Assembly: GCF_000378625.1 (NCBI RefSeq)
Contig: NZ_KB905161.1
Span: 496,835 to 560,834 of the forward strand
Reading direction: 5' to 3'
Source: Colwellia piezophila ATCC BAA-637
GTDB lineage: Bacteria; Pseudomonadota; Gammaproteobacteria; Enterobacterales; Alteromonadaceae
DNA length: 64,000 nt
The translations under genes and the position numbers were made by a program. The notes beneath the pieces were generated by a model, which was not told where the DNA came from, made no database searches, and worked only from the letters and a program-made list of their open reading frames with translations. Position 1 is the first letter of the stretch, and each line of letters starts with the position of its first letter. Positions 55,687 through 64,000 of the stretch are shown piece after piece.

Positions 55687-56519
55687 TTATTTTCTTTTGT
55701 TTTGTTTTGTTTTGTTTTGTTTTGTTTTGTTTTGTTTTGTAAAGTAACTAGTACTTATCACATTAAGTAAGTCCAATATAAGTTTTTGTTTATCTTTCAT
55801 TAAAATTGCTTTACCAACGAACTCTACATTTAGACGTACTACAGGTTCGGTATTCGATGAACGAAGTCTAAATCTCCATTCACCATCTTCATCTGTGAAT
55901 TCCATAGCGATACCATCTGTTTCATCAACAAATTTAGCTAAGGAGCCTATACGCTCTTTAATAAACGCGTGGCCTGCTGCGCCATTTCCCGCATTAACAA
56001 CCAATTTTAGAGGCTTCAACTTAGTAGTATCAATAAAATTTATGTCAGACTTGGCGAATGCTGATTTTAAGTTTCGTGTAATATAACGGCTTTCAGTTAT
56101 GCCACTTTCTATAGGAAGTAATCAAGTCAATATTTTTTCAGCTGTATATTTTATGGCAAACCATCCTGTATCACCAGAAATGGGCTTTGAGTCATCTCGT
56201 ACCAATTTCATACCATTATAATCGAGAGGATTATGAGATTCGGTAACTTCAACACCACCACATATTCAAATTTTTAGCCGCAAAATAGACTTCTTCCGTG
56301 TCTGTCATTCCTAAATATGTAACATTGCCCCCTTCATATTGTAATCCATTTGAAAGGGCAAGCTTTAGTGATTCATAAGTTAAACGTATATCACCGCCCA
56401 GTACGACATTTTTTGGTTTTAACTCAAGAGCAAAAGCTCTTCCAATAGCGTAGGATACTTAGTCATTTAACTATTCACCAAGCCTTCCACGAATATTATA
56501 TGCTTAAAACAAGTTAAGT
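55687..56519 (-). pseudogene. Decayed phosphomannomutase
   Basis: Pieces of a PMM/PGM occur in order on the minus strand: AYNIRGRLGE then stop (about 56500), AIGRAFALELKPKNVVLGGDIRLTYESLKLAL.., [30 protein letters not shown] (usual TASHNP; Ala to Glu, by 56250), and finally an open piece 55687-56019 with LKLVVNAGNGAAG and GEWRFRLRSSNTEPVVRLNVE. The active-site region is broken by frameshifts, and the middle between AGNGAAG and the C-terminus is deleted. The end runs into a KQNKT repeat. It follows manC, the usual partner, so GDP-mannose would need another mutase. Confidence 0.9.
55695..55739. repeat. Pentanucleotide repeat, nine TTTTG units
   Basis: Nine perfect tandem TTTTG units (CAAAA on the coding minus strand) at the 3' end of the mutase remnant, coding for K-Q-N-K-T cycles. 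A 5-bp unit shifts frame with each slip, like contingency loci, but the gene is already dead. Confidence 0.95.
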
Positions 56520-56525
56520 TAATCA

Positions 56526-57929
56526 TTACGCCCTACCATACCTATCTTCAAACCGAACAATATCATCTTCACCTAAATATCCACCAGATTGAACTTCAAT
56601 AAGTTCTAATGGTATTACACCAGGATTTTCTAACGCATGAATAGTGCCAATAGGAATATAAGTTGATTCATTCTCGCGGAGTAAGAATACTTTATCACCA
56701 TTAGTTACTTTTGCAGTTCCTGATACAACAATCCAATGCTCCGCTCGATGATGATGCATTTGAATAGATAACTTTTCACCCGGTTTTACTGTAATACGCT
56801 TTACTTGATCGCGTTTACCAACACCAATTAAATCATAATGACCCCAAGGTCGATACACTTGTCGATGTATATCAGCTTCACTTCGGCCTAGTGATTTGAT
56901 CTCTTCTACGATTTTCTTTACGTCTTGTACGCAGTCTTTATTCGCAACTAACACTGCATCTTTAGTTTCAATAACAATACAATTATCTAAACCAACAGTT
57001 GTAACTAACTTATGCTCTGCAATAACTAAGTTATTAGACGAGTTATAACTTAATACATCACCTTTATGTACATTACCCTGATGATCTTTGTCATTTATAT
57101 CCCATATAGCAGAGAAACTACCAATATCGTTCCAACTTGCGTCTAAAGGGACAACAACAGCTGAATCTGTTTTTTCCATTACGGCATAATCAATAGAATC
57201 AGCGGGACACTTAATAAATTCCACTTTATCAACTCTGATAAAGTCCATATCTGTAGATGTGCGAGCAATTGCTTTTTTACAAGCATTAAGAATTTTTGGG
57301 TGATGTTTTTCAAGCTCTTCAATGTAACGAGAAGCTTTAAACATAAACATACCTGAATTCCATAAATAATCGCCAGAAGACAAATATTTATTTGCAGTTT
57401 GAGCATCTGGTTTTTCAACAAACTGATTCACTACAAAAGCGTCACTTAAACATTTAGAACCTTTTTGAATGTAGCCAAAACCTGTTTCAGCATGTGTTGG
57501 TACAATACCAAAAGTTACTAATTTACCTTTCTCGGCAATTGGGATTGACTTTTTTATTACATCCTGAAATTCGGTTTTGTTCTCAATGACATGATCTGCT
57601 GCAAGAACAAGCATGACTGTATCAGTATTCTGTTCTATTAAAGATAGTGCTGCTAAGGCAATTGCAGGAGCAGTATTACGGCCAATGGGTTCTAAGATAA
57701 TCTTGCCTAAAGAATCAATTTCTCGCATTTGTTCCGCAACAACAAATCGGTGTTCCTCATTACAAAGACAAAGAGGAGAATCAGTATCAAGTTCAGACAA
57801 ACGAAGAACAGTTTCTTGGATCATTGTGTTCTCTGATGATATTTTCAAAAATTGTTTAGGCATCGATCCCCTAGACAATGGCCAAAGTCTAGAACCGCTA
57901 CCTCCAGCTAATATAATAGGAGTAATCAT
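56526..57929 (-). CDS. manC: Mannose-1-phosphate guanylyltransferase/mannose-6-phosphate isomerase
   Basis: 467 residues with two domains. The nucleotidyltransferase part begins MITPIILAGGSGSRLWPLSR and has PKQFLKI plus FVEKPDAQTA. The C-terminal cupin type II isomerase has RPWGHYDLIGVGKRDQVKRITVKPGEKLSIQMHHHRAEHWIVVSG with its metal histidines. It supplies GDP-mannose. Next to the dead phosphomannomutase, so its Man-1-P must come from another mutase in the cell. Confidence 0.95.
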   Translation of the reverse strand: MITPIILAGGSGSRLWPLSRGSMPKQFLKISSENTMIQETVLRLSELDTDSPLCLCNEEHRFVVAEQMREIDSLGKIILEPIGRNTAPAIALAALSLIEQNTDTVMLVLAADHVIENKTEFQDVIKKSIPIAEKGKLVTFGIVPTHAETGFGYIQKGSKCLSDAFVVNQFVEKPDAQTANKYLSSGDYLWNSGMFMFKASRYIEELEKHHPKILNACKKAIARTSTDMDFIRVDKVEFIKCPADSIDYAVMEKTDSAVVVPLDASWNDIGSFSAIWDINDKDHQGNVHKGDVLSYNSSNNLVIAEHKLVTTVGLDNCIVIETKDAVLVANKDCVQDVKKIVEEIKSLGRSEADIHRQVYRPWGHYDLIGVGKRDQVKRITVKPGEKLSIQMHHHRAEHWIVVSGTAKVTNGDKVFLLRENESTYIPIGTIHALENPGVIPLELIEVQSGGYLGEDDIVRFEDRYGRA

Positions 57930-57951
57930 ATAATCTCACACTCTTTAATCA

Positions 57952-59079
57952 TTAGTTAATTTCAAACGAGCTATCACTTAACATATTTATTTCGTTTCTT
58001 AATGCTTCGTATTCGCTAGTGTACATATAAATCGACCTGTCTAATGTTTTTACATTTTCTTTCCAAACATCTATTGCAGATAAGTTGATTTTGTCAAGTA
58101 ACTTGGCTGTTTTTACAATGTCAATTTCATCAATTAGCAAACCAGTATGATTCTTTGAAATAAAAACACCATCATTAGAACCGAAACGAGAAATAATTGG
58201 TTTACCAAAAAAGCAACTTTCGTAAAAACGGTTTGGTCGTGCCCATTTTAAATTCCAATCATTCTCTTGAATTTCAGGATAACAGCCCCAAACGATATCT
58301 ATCTCAGAGTATAATTTAGGAAGGTCATTAGGTGATTTATATTCCCCTAAATATTTGACTGATGATGACTCACAGAGCTTATCAAAGTAGTTTTTAATTT
58401 CAGAATTCCCAAAGGGTATACCTGCTAAAACAATTTCAAATTTTTCTGAATACCTATCTACCAAATACAGTAAGACCTCTAAACTCCATTGGCACCTTAA
58501 CAACCCAAAATAACCAATTCTAATTTTAGAAGATGGAATAGATGGTTCTTTAACTCTAAGTTCATGCGGTTCCAATTTATTTTCTAGAACGAGACCTTTT
58601 GTTTTAACTCCTAAAATTTTTAAATAATATTCGTTCCAAAAATCAGCTGCTGTTACAACAATCAAGCTAGCTCTATTGCAAACAAACCTATCTAATAAAC
58701 GAAAAACTTTTGCGCTTAAAGCATTTGAACACTGTATCTCTCTAATATCACCAATTTCAATGATAATCTTTTTACTTAAACCTATCTGCCCTATTAGTGC
58801 TAAAATAGCCATATCCAGACCAGAACAATATATTAAATCTGCTTTTTTAAGTTGCTTACGAACTGTAAATAGAGATTTACACATCACCAGCACTCTTTTC
58901 AGATATTGGCCATGTGCTATTTCACCTAAATAATGAATTTTTACTCTCGGTATTCTTCCATTATGATAAGGGCGTATAAAACTACAAACTTGAACATCAA
59001 ACCCCTCCTCTTGAAGCATATCTATTCTCTTTGAATCTCGAGGATGTCCTATTAAAGGCAGCATTGATAATATTTTCAC
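57952..59079 (-). CDS. Glycosyltransferase, GT-B type
   Basis: 375 residues. An N-terminal ILSMLPLIGHPRDSKRIDMLQEEGFDVQVCSF and a C-terminal IDIVWGCYPEIQENDWNLKWARPNRFYESCFFGKPIISR carry the donor-site pattern of GT4-like enzymes. Probably uses a nucleotide sugar to extend the repeat unit. Weak ribosome site; tight spacing with the next gene. Confidence 0.75.
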   Translation of the reverse strand: MKILSMLPLIGHPRDSKRIDMLQEEGFDVQVCSFIRPYHNGRIPRVKIHYLGEIAHGQYLKRVLVMCKSLFTVRKQLKKADLIYCSGLDMAILALIGQIGLSKKIIIEIGDIREIQCSNALSAKVFRLLDRFVCNRASLIVVTAADFWNEYYLKILGVKTKGLVLENKLEPHELRVKEPSIPSSKIRIGYFGLLRCQWSLEVLLYLVDRYSEKFEIVLAGIPFGNSEIKNYFDKLCESSSVKYLGEYKSPNDLPKLYSEIDIVWGCYPEIQENDWNLKWARPNRFYESCFFGKPIISRFGSNDGVFISKNHTGLLIDEIDIVKTAKLLDKINLSAIDVWKENVKTLDRSIYMYTSEYEALRNEINMLSDSSFEIN

Positions 59080-59080
59080 T

Positions 59081-60055
59081 TTAGTTCTCTAACTTTAATA
59101 ATTTGAGGAATTTGTTAAACTCTAAAGCATTTAATTTTTCCGCATCTAGCAGCGGAGAGTTAGGTAGTTTAATAGATTTTGAGTAACATTCGATAAAAAC
59201 TACATTATTAGGATAGATCTCTTTTAAACTATTGAAAAACATATTCTCATTTCCTATAACAACTTTATTACAACCTATAGCCTCAAATGCAACACCAGAG
59301 ACTCTATAATCAAAATTAACAGGATTAAAGATGGCAATAGAGTTCTCAATTAAGTTTGAATATTCTTCAAAAATATTTTTATAGATAACCCTAGAATCTG
59401 AGATATCATATTTACATAACACCTTAGAATTTATTGATGAATCATCCATAATTCTTAATAGCGTTATTAAATCTTTCCTTTGAACACTTTTACTTGGGCA
59501 AAAATAATAATCATCATAAAGTGCTTTCTTATTTTCAGTTTTAAGTTCTGTAAGGGGATGAATAAATGTAATGGTACTCTTTGAATATTGGCGTACCAAA
59601 TGTTCAGCTATAAAAGGTAAAAAACATATATGGGTTATTTTTTTATCAATTAATTTAAATATTAACTTTCTTAAAATACTAGACAGCTTGTTGGGTACTG
59701 TATTATGTTCAAATACGAAAAACTTTCGCCTTAAGACTCGAATACATTTAGAAAAGAACAAAAAAATAGGTGGGTAATAACTAAGAAATAATATTTTATT
59801 GGGAGATGCATTTTTTTGTAGCATTCGGTAGAGATTAAAATAAAATTCAATTTGTTCAAAAATAAATAGTTTATTTTTGCACTTAACTGAAACTATATCA
59901 ACAATATCGCTCAGTTCATCATAATCCTGCAATGAACTTTCAGGTAACATCAACTCTACTCTGAAACCATGGTTCAAAAATTTTTTTACTAAATACTTAT
60001 TAAGGTTAACATGCCCTTTTACACGCATAGACTCAACCAAAGTTATATTCTTCAT
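59081..60055 (-). CDS. Putative glycosyltransferase or unknown polysaccharide protein
   Basis: 324 residues, AT-rich. MKNITLVESMRVKGHVNLNKYLVKKFLNHGFRVELMLPES looks like a GT-B N-terminal domain, and later IEEYSNLIENSIAIFNPVNFDYRVSGVAFEAIGCNKVVIGNEN resembles the donor-binding end, but no full family signature is sure. 4-bp overlap with the pyruvyl transferase gene. The family call is tentative. Confidence 0.55.
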   Translation of the reverse strand: MKNITLVESMRVKGHVNLNKYLVKKFLNHGFRVELMLPESSLQDYDELSDIVDIVSVKCKNKLFIFEQIEFYFNLYRMLQKNASPNKILFLSYYPPIFLFFSKCIRVLRRKFFVFEHNTVPNKLSSILRKLIFKLIDKKITHICFLPFIAEHLVRQYSKSTITFIHPLTELKTENKKALYDDYYFCPSKSVQRKDLITLLRIMDDSSINSKVLCKYDISDSRVIYKNIFEEYSNLIENSIAIFNPVNFDYRVSGVAFEAIGCNKVVIGNENMFFNSLKEIYPNNVVFIECYSKSIKLPNSPLLDAEKLNALEFNKFLKLLKLEN

Positions 60056-61188
60056 AATAACACATCTACAATTTCTTGATTACTTTTGTTATTTACACTT
60101 GAGATAAAAGGAAGTTTAGATGTACCTTTATAAAAAACAGATCCATTATCATTACTTAATTCATCAAAAAAATAATTTAAGTCAATATTATCAAAGTGGT
60201 GTACGTAATTAACCGCAGATATAAAATCCAAACACTTTTTATGGTAGGCTATTGATAGGAACGGAATTTTTAGTGAAAATGCAATGATACAAGTATGAAG
60301 ACGTTCTGAAATTATTGCATCTAGGTTAGCTAACTGCTTTATAAACAAAGGGGTCGATGTAGTATAAGCTATAGTATGTAATTTTATTTTTTTGTTTAAA
60401 TTTAGATCATTTACAAACTCGTTCAACAAAATAATATCATCATGTCCCGGTTTTGCACACATTTGAATTAAGTACAAATTGATATCACTATTTTGTGATT
60501 TTACAGCTAATTTGTTCAGACTAGTTCTAAGTTTAATTAATATCTTATCTCGTTTATTTTCTTTTGTCCCAGGTGTTTGTGACAATGACAAGCCAATATT
60601 AAGGCTTTCTTTATTGATATTTATCTCTAAATCATTTTTCAATTTTGAAACATAATCTATCGCAGGATCGAAACATAAAGATGTAGGTGTATTAAATTTA
60701 TTGCACTTTTTAACAACATTTATAGATTGTGAGTCTCTAGCTTGGATTATATCCATATTTTTCAATATACTGGTTAATAACTCCTCACCTTTATTAGAAT
60801 TTATAGGTCCAAAGCCACATGCAACAGTTAGAATTTTTTTATTAAGTAAACTTGCTAATTTACATTGAAAGCTTTTCTGTTTAAGGCTAGTTAATCGATC
60901 TGAATCGTTATCTGAAAACATACTCCCACCTCCGAATACAAGGTAATTAGTGCGAATAATAAAAAATAACGTTTTCAGAAAAATATGCCCTTTAAAAGAT
61001 CCCTTGAAATTAATTGGTTTTAAAACTAAATTAGACGTATTGACTTCTGGTAAATTTTCCTTACTATCTACAAAAAAATAGACTTCACTAAAACCTGAGC
61101 GGTCCAATATACCGATAACATTGTGAAATAATATGTCATCTCCTAGATTTTTTCGGCCGAACCATCCGATTAAAAATATTTTTTTCAT
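60052..61188 (-). CDS. Polysaccharide pyruvyl transferase family protein
   Basis: 378 residues. MKKIFLIGWFGRKNLGDDILFHNVIGIL is the family opening (G-x-x-N-x-GD), followed by YLVFGGGSMFSDND and ERLHTCIIAFSLKIPFLSIAYHKKCLDFI near the end, matching the PS_pyruv_trans domain. It adds a pyruvate ketal to a sugar using PEP, in some members only a related activity. Overlaps both neighbours by 4 bp. Confidence 0.87.
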   Translation of the reverse strand: MKKIFLIGWFGRKNLGDDILFHNVIGILDRSGFSEVYFFVDSKENLPEVNTSNLVLKPINFKGSFKGHIFLKTLFFIIRTNYLVFGGGSMFSDNDSDRLTSLKQKSFQCKLASLLNKKILTVACGFGPINSNKGEELLTSILKNMDIIQARDSQSINVVKKCNKFNTPTSLCFDPAIDYVSKLKNDLEININKESLNIGLSLSQTPGTKENKRDKILIKLRTSLNKLAVKSQNSDINLYLIQMCAKPGHDDIILLNEFVNDLNLNKKIKLHTIAYTTSTPLFIKQLANLDAIISERLHTCIIAFSLKIPFLSIAYHKKCLDFISAVNYVHHFDNIDLNYFFDELSNDNGSVFYKGTSKLPFISSVNNKSNQEIVDVLL

Positions 61189-62567
61189 GCTAGTTTTAAT
61201 TTCCTTAAAGAGAATAGAGCACCTAATAATAGCCCTGTAAATATTTGGAGTTTTGAGGAGAAATTCACTAAAAACAATAAAAATAGTGAGCTGGATATTG
61301 CAATCATTAAAGGGTAGTAACCTTTTAGTGTTACTGTTTCAGAGTGGATACTATTCTTATAAGCTACATAGGGGAGATAAATAAAACAAATAACAAAACC
61401 AATCAAACCAAACTTAAGGAAAATGTACAACAAGCTGCTATGTGGTTTGAAAAATGTGTCATTCGTTATCCAAATATTTGGATAAGCATCTGTCCCATAA
61501 AGACTAAATGGGTAAGCTACATTCTCTGAAGTAAAGTAACTTCCAAAACCAGTACCTATAAAGAAAGAATATATATTTTCTATATGCAAATAAAGAATAT
61601 TTAGGAATTCAATATATCTTACTGTAGATGACTGAGATTTATCATTTCCAATCTCAAACGTATCCAATTTCCATAGAAAAAAGTCGAAATAAGCTGCGCT
61701 GAAATTGTAAACTAAACTACCTGCAATAAAACATATCGGAATAAAATAAATGATCCGCTGAATTTTACCCAAACGAATTAAAGCAAAACAAGCCGCAAAA
61801 ACAATAATAATAAGACGGCCTCTCGATGCCGAAATCAAGTTAGCGGTAATTGGTAAAAACAGGGCTATTTTAAAGTATTTTGAATTGTTCCCTTCGTTCA
61901 TCATTGCAAGAACTAAAGGTATAAAGAAACAAGAAAGGTATAAACCTGATTCGGCAAAATAACTATAACTATTGAGAGTATTACTTATTTCAATTGCATG
62001 TAAAATTAAAAATAAACATTTAGCGCTAAATATAGAAATTAATATAACTAAATCATCATGTAAGCTTCTACCATTTGAATAAACTGAATTAAATAAATAA
62101 GAGGTAATTATATAACCCGTTAGAATATTGACGAAATATGCTACATCAGATACAAAACGCGAGCCTTCAAGGCCAATATTATATATTCCTAGAACAAAAT
62201 AAAATATAAAGACAAAAATCACTAATAATAAATTTTTGCTAACCCCGTAAGCTTGTGTATATTTAAAACCAACAATTAATGCTAACGATAGAGTCCAAAA
62301 AACAGATAACGAAAAAGGTCCTACCGATACGGTGTATATCGTTGAAAGCCCTGAAAGCTCTTCGTCACCAAAATCAAATGCAATATCGCTAAAGATCACG
62401 ACAGTAGCAATATAAAATAATATTCCCCAACTTGTTTTATATAGTAAAAGGATTTGCCCAATACATAAACAAATGATTGATAAAATTGCTGTTTGACCGT
62501 AGGACATGTAATTTAGTATGATTGTCAAAATTGCCCAAAAAAGGCACTTAGTCAAAAGATTGGGCAT
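61185..62567 (-). CDS. Wzy-like polysaccharide polymerase
   Basis: 460 residues with about eleven hydrophobic spans and one large hydrophilic loop (roughly 300-365: AYFDFFLWKLDTFEIGNDKSQSSTVRYIEFLNILYLHIENIYSFFIGTGFGSYFT) typical of O-antigen polymerases or ligases. It should join repeat units on the periplasmic side. Very AT-rich, as usual for wzy. Its start lies 20 bp inside the acyltransferase end. Confidence 0.8.
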   Translation of the reverse strand: MPNLLTKCLFWAILTIILNYMSYGQTAILSIICLCIGQILLLYKTSWGILFYIATVVIFSDIAFDFGDEELSGLSTIYTVSVGPFSLSVFWTLSLALIVGFKYTQAYGVSKNLLLVIFVFIFYFVLGIYNIGLEGSRFVSDVAYFVNILTGYIITSYLFNSVYSNGRSLHDDLVILISIFSAKCLFLILHAIEISNTLNSYSYFAESGLYLSCFFIPLVLAMMNEGNNSKYFKIALFLPITANLISASRGRLIIIVFAACFALIRLGKIQRIIYFIPICFIAGSLVYNFSAAYFDFFLWKLDTFEIGNDKSQSSTVRYIEFLNILYLHIENIYSFFIGTGFGSYFTSENVAYPFSLYGTDAYPNIWITNDTFFKPHSSLLYIFLKFGLIGFVICFIYLPYVAYKNSIHSETVTLKGYYPLMIAISSSLFLLFLVNFSSKLQIFTGLLLGALFSLRKLKLA

Positions 62568-63084
62568 TTACTTTTCCTGAATATTTCATTTTCAAATAAA
62601 ACATTTTATTTTCAATTAACTCAAGCCTTTCTACTGGTAACTCTTTAACAACGACAGCTGGGTTTCCTGCGTAAACTGTATTAGTAGTTAATTTTCCTGA
62701 GACTACACTCCCCATTGATATGATGCATCCATCAGGGATGATTGTTCCAGGAGCAATCGAAACATTAGCACCGATCCACACCCCTTTTCCAATAGTTACT
62801 TTCCGATAGTAATCAATATTGTCATAGGGTACAGATATATTAGAACGATAATTGTGATTAACAGACCAAATAGTTACATTGGGGCCAATAATGGAACCGT
62901 CGCTAATATAAATTTTACCATGACAATAAAATGTATGACCTGGTCCAATATAAACGTAATCACCAACATGTAAGTTTTCAGGCGAAAACAATTCTCCCTT
63001 TTTTATAACTGAACCTTTACCACACTGTTTTAATTTTCGCATATTGAGAGAACGAAAAAGTCTTGATATTGCCTTTACAATCAT
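62548..63084 (-). CDS. Hexapeptide-repeat acyltransferase
   Basis: 178 residues of left-handed beta helix: SPENLHVGDYVYIGPGHTFYCHGKIYISDGSIIGPNVTIWSVNHNY.. then IGKGVWIGANVSIAPGTIIPDGCIISMGSVVSG. The WSVNHNY histidine is the likely catalytic base in the Maa/WbbJ type. It acetylates a sugar in the repeat unit. ATG overlaps the flippase stop by one base. Confidence 0.88.
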   Translation of the reverse strand: MIVKAISRLFRSLNMRKLKQCGKGSVIKKGELFSPENLHVGDYVYIGPGHTFYCHGKIYISDGSIIGPNVTIWSVNHNYRSNISVPYDNIDYYRKVTIGKGVWIGANVSIAPGTIIPDGCIISMGSVVSGKLTTNTVYAGNPAVVVKELPVERLELIENKMFYLKMKYSGKVNAQSFD

Positions 63085-64000
63085 TATTTAATCGCCTTAA
63101 TAGTCAAAAGTAAACCCAACATTCGAATTGAAAATATTGAAAGTGCAGCCCCAATTTCACCAAAAAAATAAATAAGTGGTGCTCCAAAGATAAACGCTGT
63201 AAACAATTGAACCAACGAAATATTTTTTATTTCACTCTCTTCTTTATTCTTAATTAATTGTATTTGAAGTATATTCGTAAAAAAAGATAAGGATACGGCT
63301 ATACATATTATAAAAAAAGGAACTTGTGCATCTATATAAGACTCAGGAAGAAAAACATTAATAAATACAACTCCTATTAGCGCTAACACAGAAGATACAA
63401 TTATTAATAGGTATTTCTTACTCCATAGTATTTCAACAATTTGGATATCTGAAGTTAAAACGTTTGGTAATAATACGTTATATATAGAATTTGTTATTAA
63501 TGGTAATACAAATGCTATCGAAAAAGCCGCGTTGAAATTAGCTAAATTCGAAGGACTGAAGAAACCTAAACTAATATAAAAGCTTAGAATCCAAAGTTCT
63601 AAGCGCATCATTAAATTTTGTGATAATTCAACCCATAGAAAGTTTTTTGCAACAACCATCAATTTCAAGGTGATGGTAATGTAGTCTTGAAAATACTTAT
63701 ATGATCCATTGAATAACATGGACAAAAATGAAAAGACAACGATAACAACAGATGATATCAAAAGAGAATTAAGAGCTGTTACCAACTCAATAGTGTCTGA
63801 ATAATGCCATAACAATAGAAAAGTACTAAGCCATATTAAATTACGAGAGAAATTAATAATAGCATAACAATTAAAGGCTTTTTTAGTCTGAAAAACAACC
63901 ATATGTGTTTCCATAAGAGCTAAAGATAGCCCGAATATAAAAACATATAAATAGTAAATTTGAATATCACAAAGATAAAATATAAATATAAATATTATGG
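63084..64000 (-). CDS. Wzx-like oligosaccharide flippase, partial at window edge
   Basis: An all-hydrophobic protein with many membrane spans (for example LNSLLISSVVIVVFSFLSMLFNG, WILSFYISLGFFSPSNLANFNAAFSIAFVLPLITNSIYNVLLPNV). The frame has an ATG at 63914 (METHMV), but it stays open with further hydrophobic codons to 64000 and no stop, so the true start is outside the window; 276 residues would be far short of a normal ~410-residue flippase. Moves lipid-linked repeat units across the inner membrane. Confidence 0.8.
   Translation of the reverse strand, partial: IIFIFIFYLCDIQIYYLYVFIFGLSLALMETHMVVFQTKKAFNCYAIINFSRNLIWLSTFLLLWHYSDTIELVTALNSLLISSVVIVVFSFLSMLFNGSYKYFQDYITITLKLMVVAKNFLWVELSQNLMMRLELWILSFYISLGFFSPSNLANFNAAFSIAFVLPLITNSIYNVLLPNVLTSDIQIVEILWSKKYLLIIVSSVLALIGVVFINVFLPESYIDAQVPFFIICIAVSLSFFTNILQIQLIKNKEESEIKNISLVQLFTAFIFGAPLIYFFGEIGAALSIFSIRMLGLLLTIKAIK

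Noticed and set aside
55687..56019. A small intact mutase-like gene
   Set aside because: It is a deletion join of central and C-terminal mutase pieces ending in a simple repeat; the N-terminal pieces lie upstream in broken frames.

Overview
The window looks like chromosome from a moderately AT-rich marine gammaproteobacterium of the Alteromonadales, most likely Colwellia, Thalassotalea or a relative. This placement is inferred from gene content and order (pabA/astCADE, speD/osmC/prkB, spc and alpha ribosomal operons, dtd/yihY/typA, the lpoB neighbourhood), from protein sequence character and from FNR-type sites. No rRNA or tRNA gene was seen.

Layout. 1-5.1 kb: glutaredoxin, an outer-membrane porin behind two perfect FNR boxes, pabA and an HDOD protein, separated by dense short palindromic repeats. 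5.4-10.9 kb: an arginine succinyltransferase operon (astC, astA, astD, astE, with no astB), closed by a 266-bp MITE-like element and a terminator. 11-13.9 kb: a DUF3802-like protein, OsmC/YhfA, SpeD and PrkB. 14.2-22.8 kb, minus strand: the complete spc and alpha operons from rplN to rplQ, including rpmJ and an S4-type leader before rpsM. The S10 operon that usually precedes rplN is absent; dtd, yihY and, further out, typA lie there instead. 27.7-32.7 kb: a secreted S10 peptidase, then a plus-strand envelope cluster (COG3014-like lipoprotein, YcfL-like, LpoB-like, glycine-zipper protein). 32.7-43.3 kb: an accessory zone with an intact REP-associated tyrosine transposase (RAYT), a Fic protein, a large dehydratase of the surface-sugar cluster, a hipBA toxin-antitoxin pair, a beta-CASP metallo-hydrolase and a truncated second RAYT. 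43.2-64 kb, minus strand: a surface polysaccharide (O-antigen or capsule) operon with galU, sugar modification genes, initiating transferase, glycosyltransferases, the HisF/HisH/WbpG amidation trio, manC, pyruvyl transferase, Wzy-like polymerase and a Wzx-like flippase running off the window edge.

The most distinctive feature is the density of short palindromes sharing a GTAG head. At least two main families are present: GTAGGCGGG..TTCGCGC, concentrated around the RAYT genes, and GTAGGAG.., which forms inverted pairs and tandem arrays. A GTAG-headed imperfect hairpin beside a RAYT is the classic REP/BIME arrangement. In this window REPs lie at a RAYT truncation junction, supply stop codons for two genes (fic and galU), and in one place are split by a separate 49-bp double-hairpin element whose stem shows compensatory base changes between copies.

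Other structures point to active rearrangement. The hipBA pair is flanked by two internally deleted relatives of another Y1-transposase element and by a 156-bp duplication of the neighbouring gene's 3' end. The polysaccharide operon contains a decayed phosphomannomutase ending in a nine-unit pentanucleotide repeat, and a relic fusing galU and epimerase tails. Coordinates of short sites were counted by hand and may be off by one or two bases.
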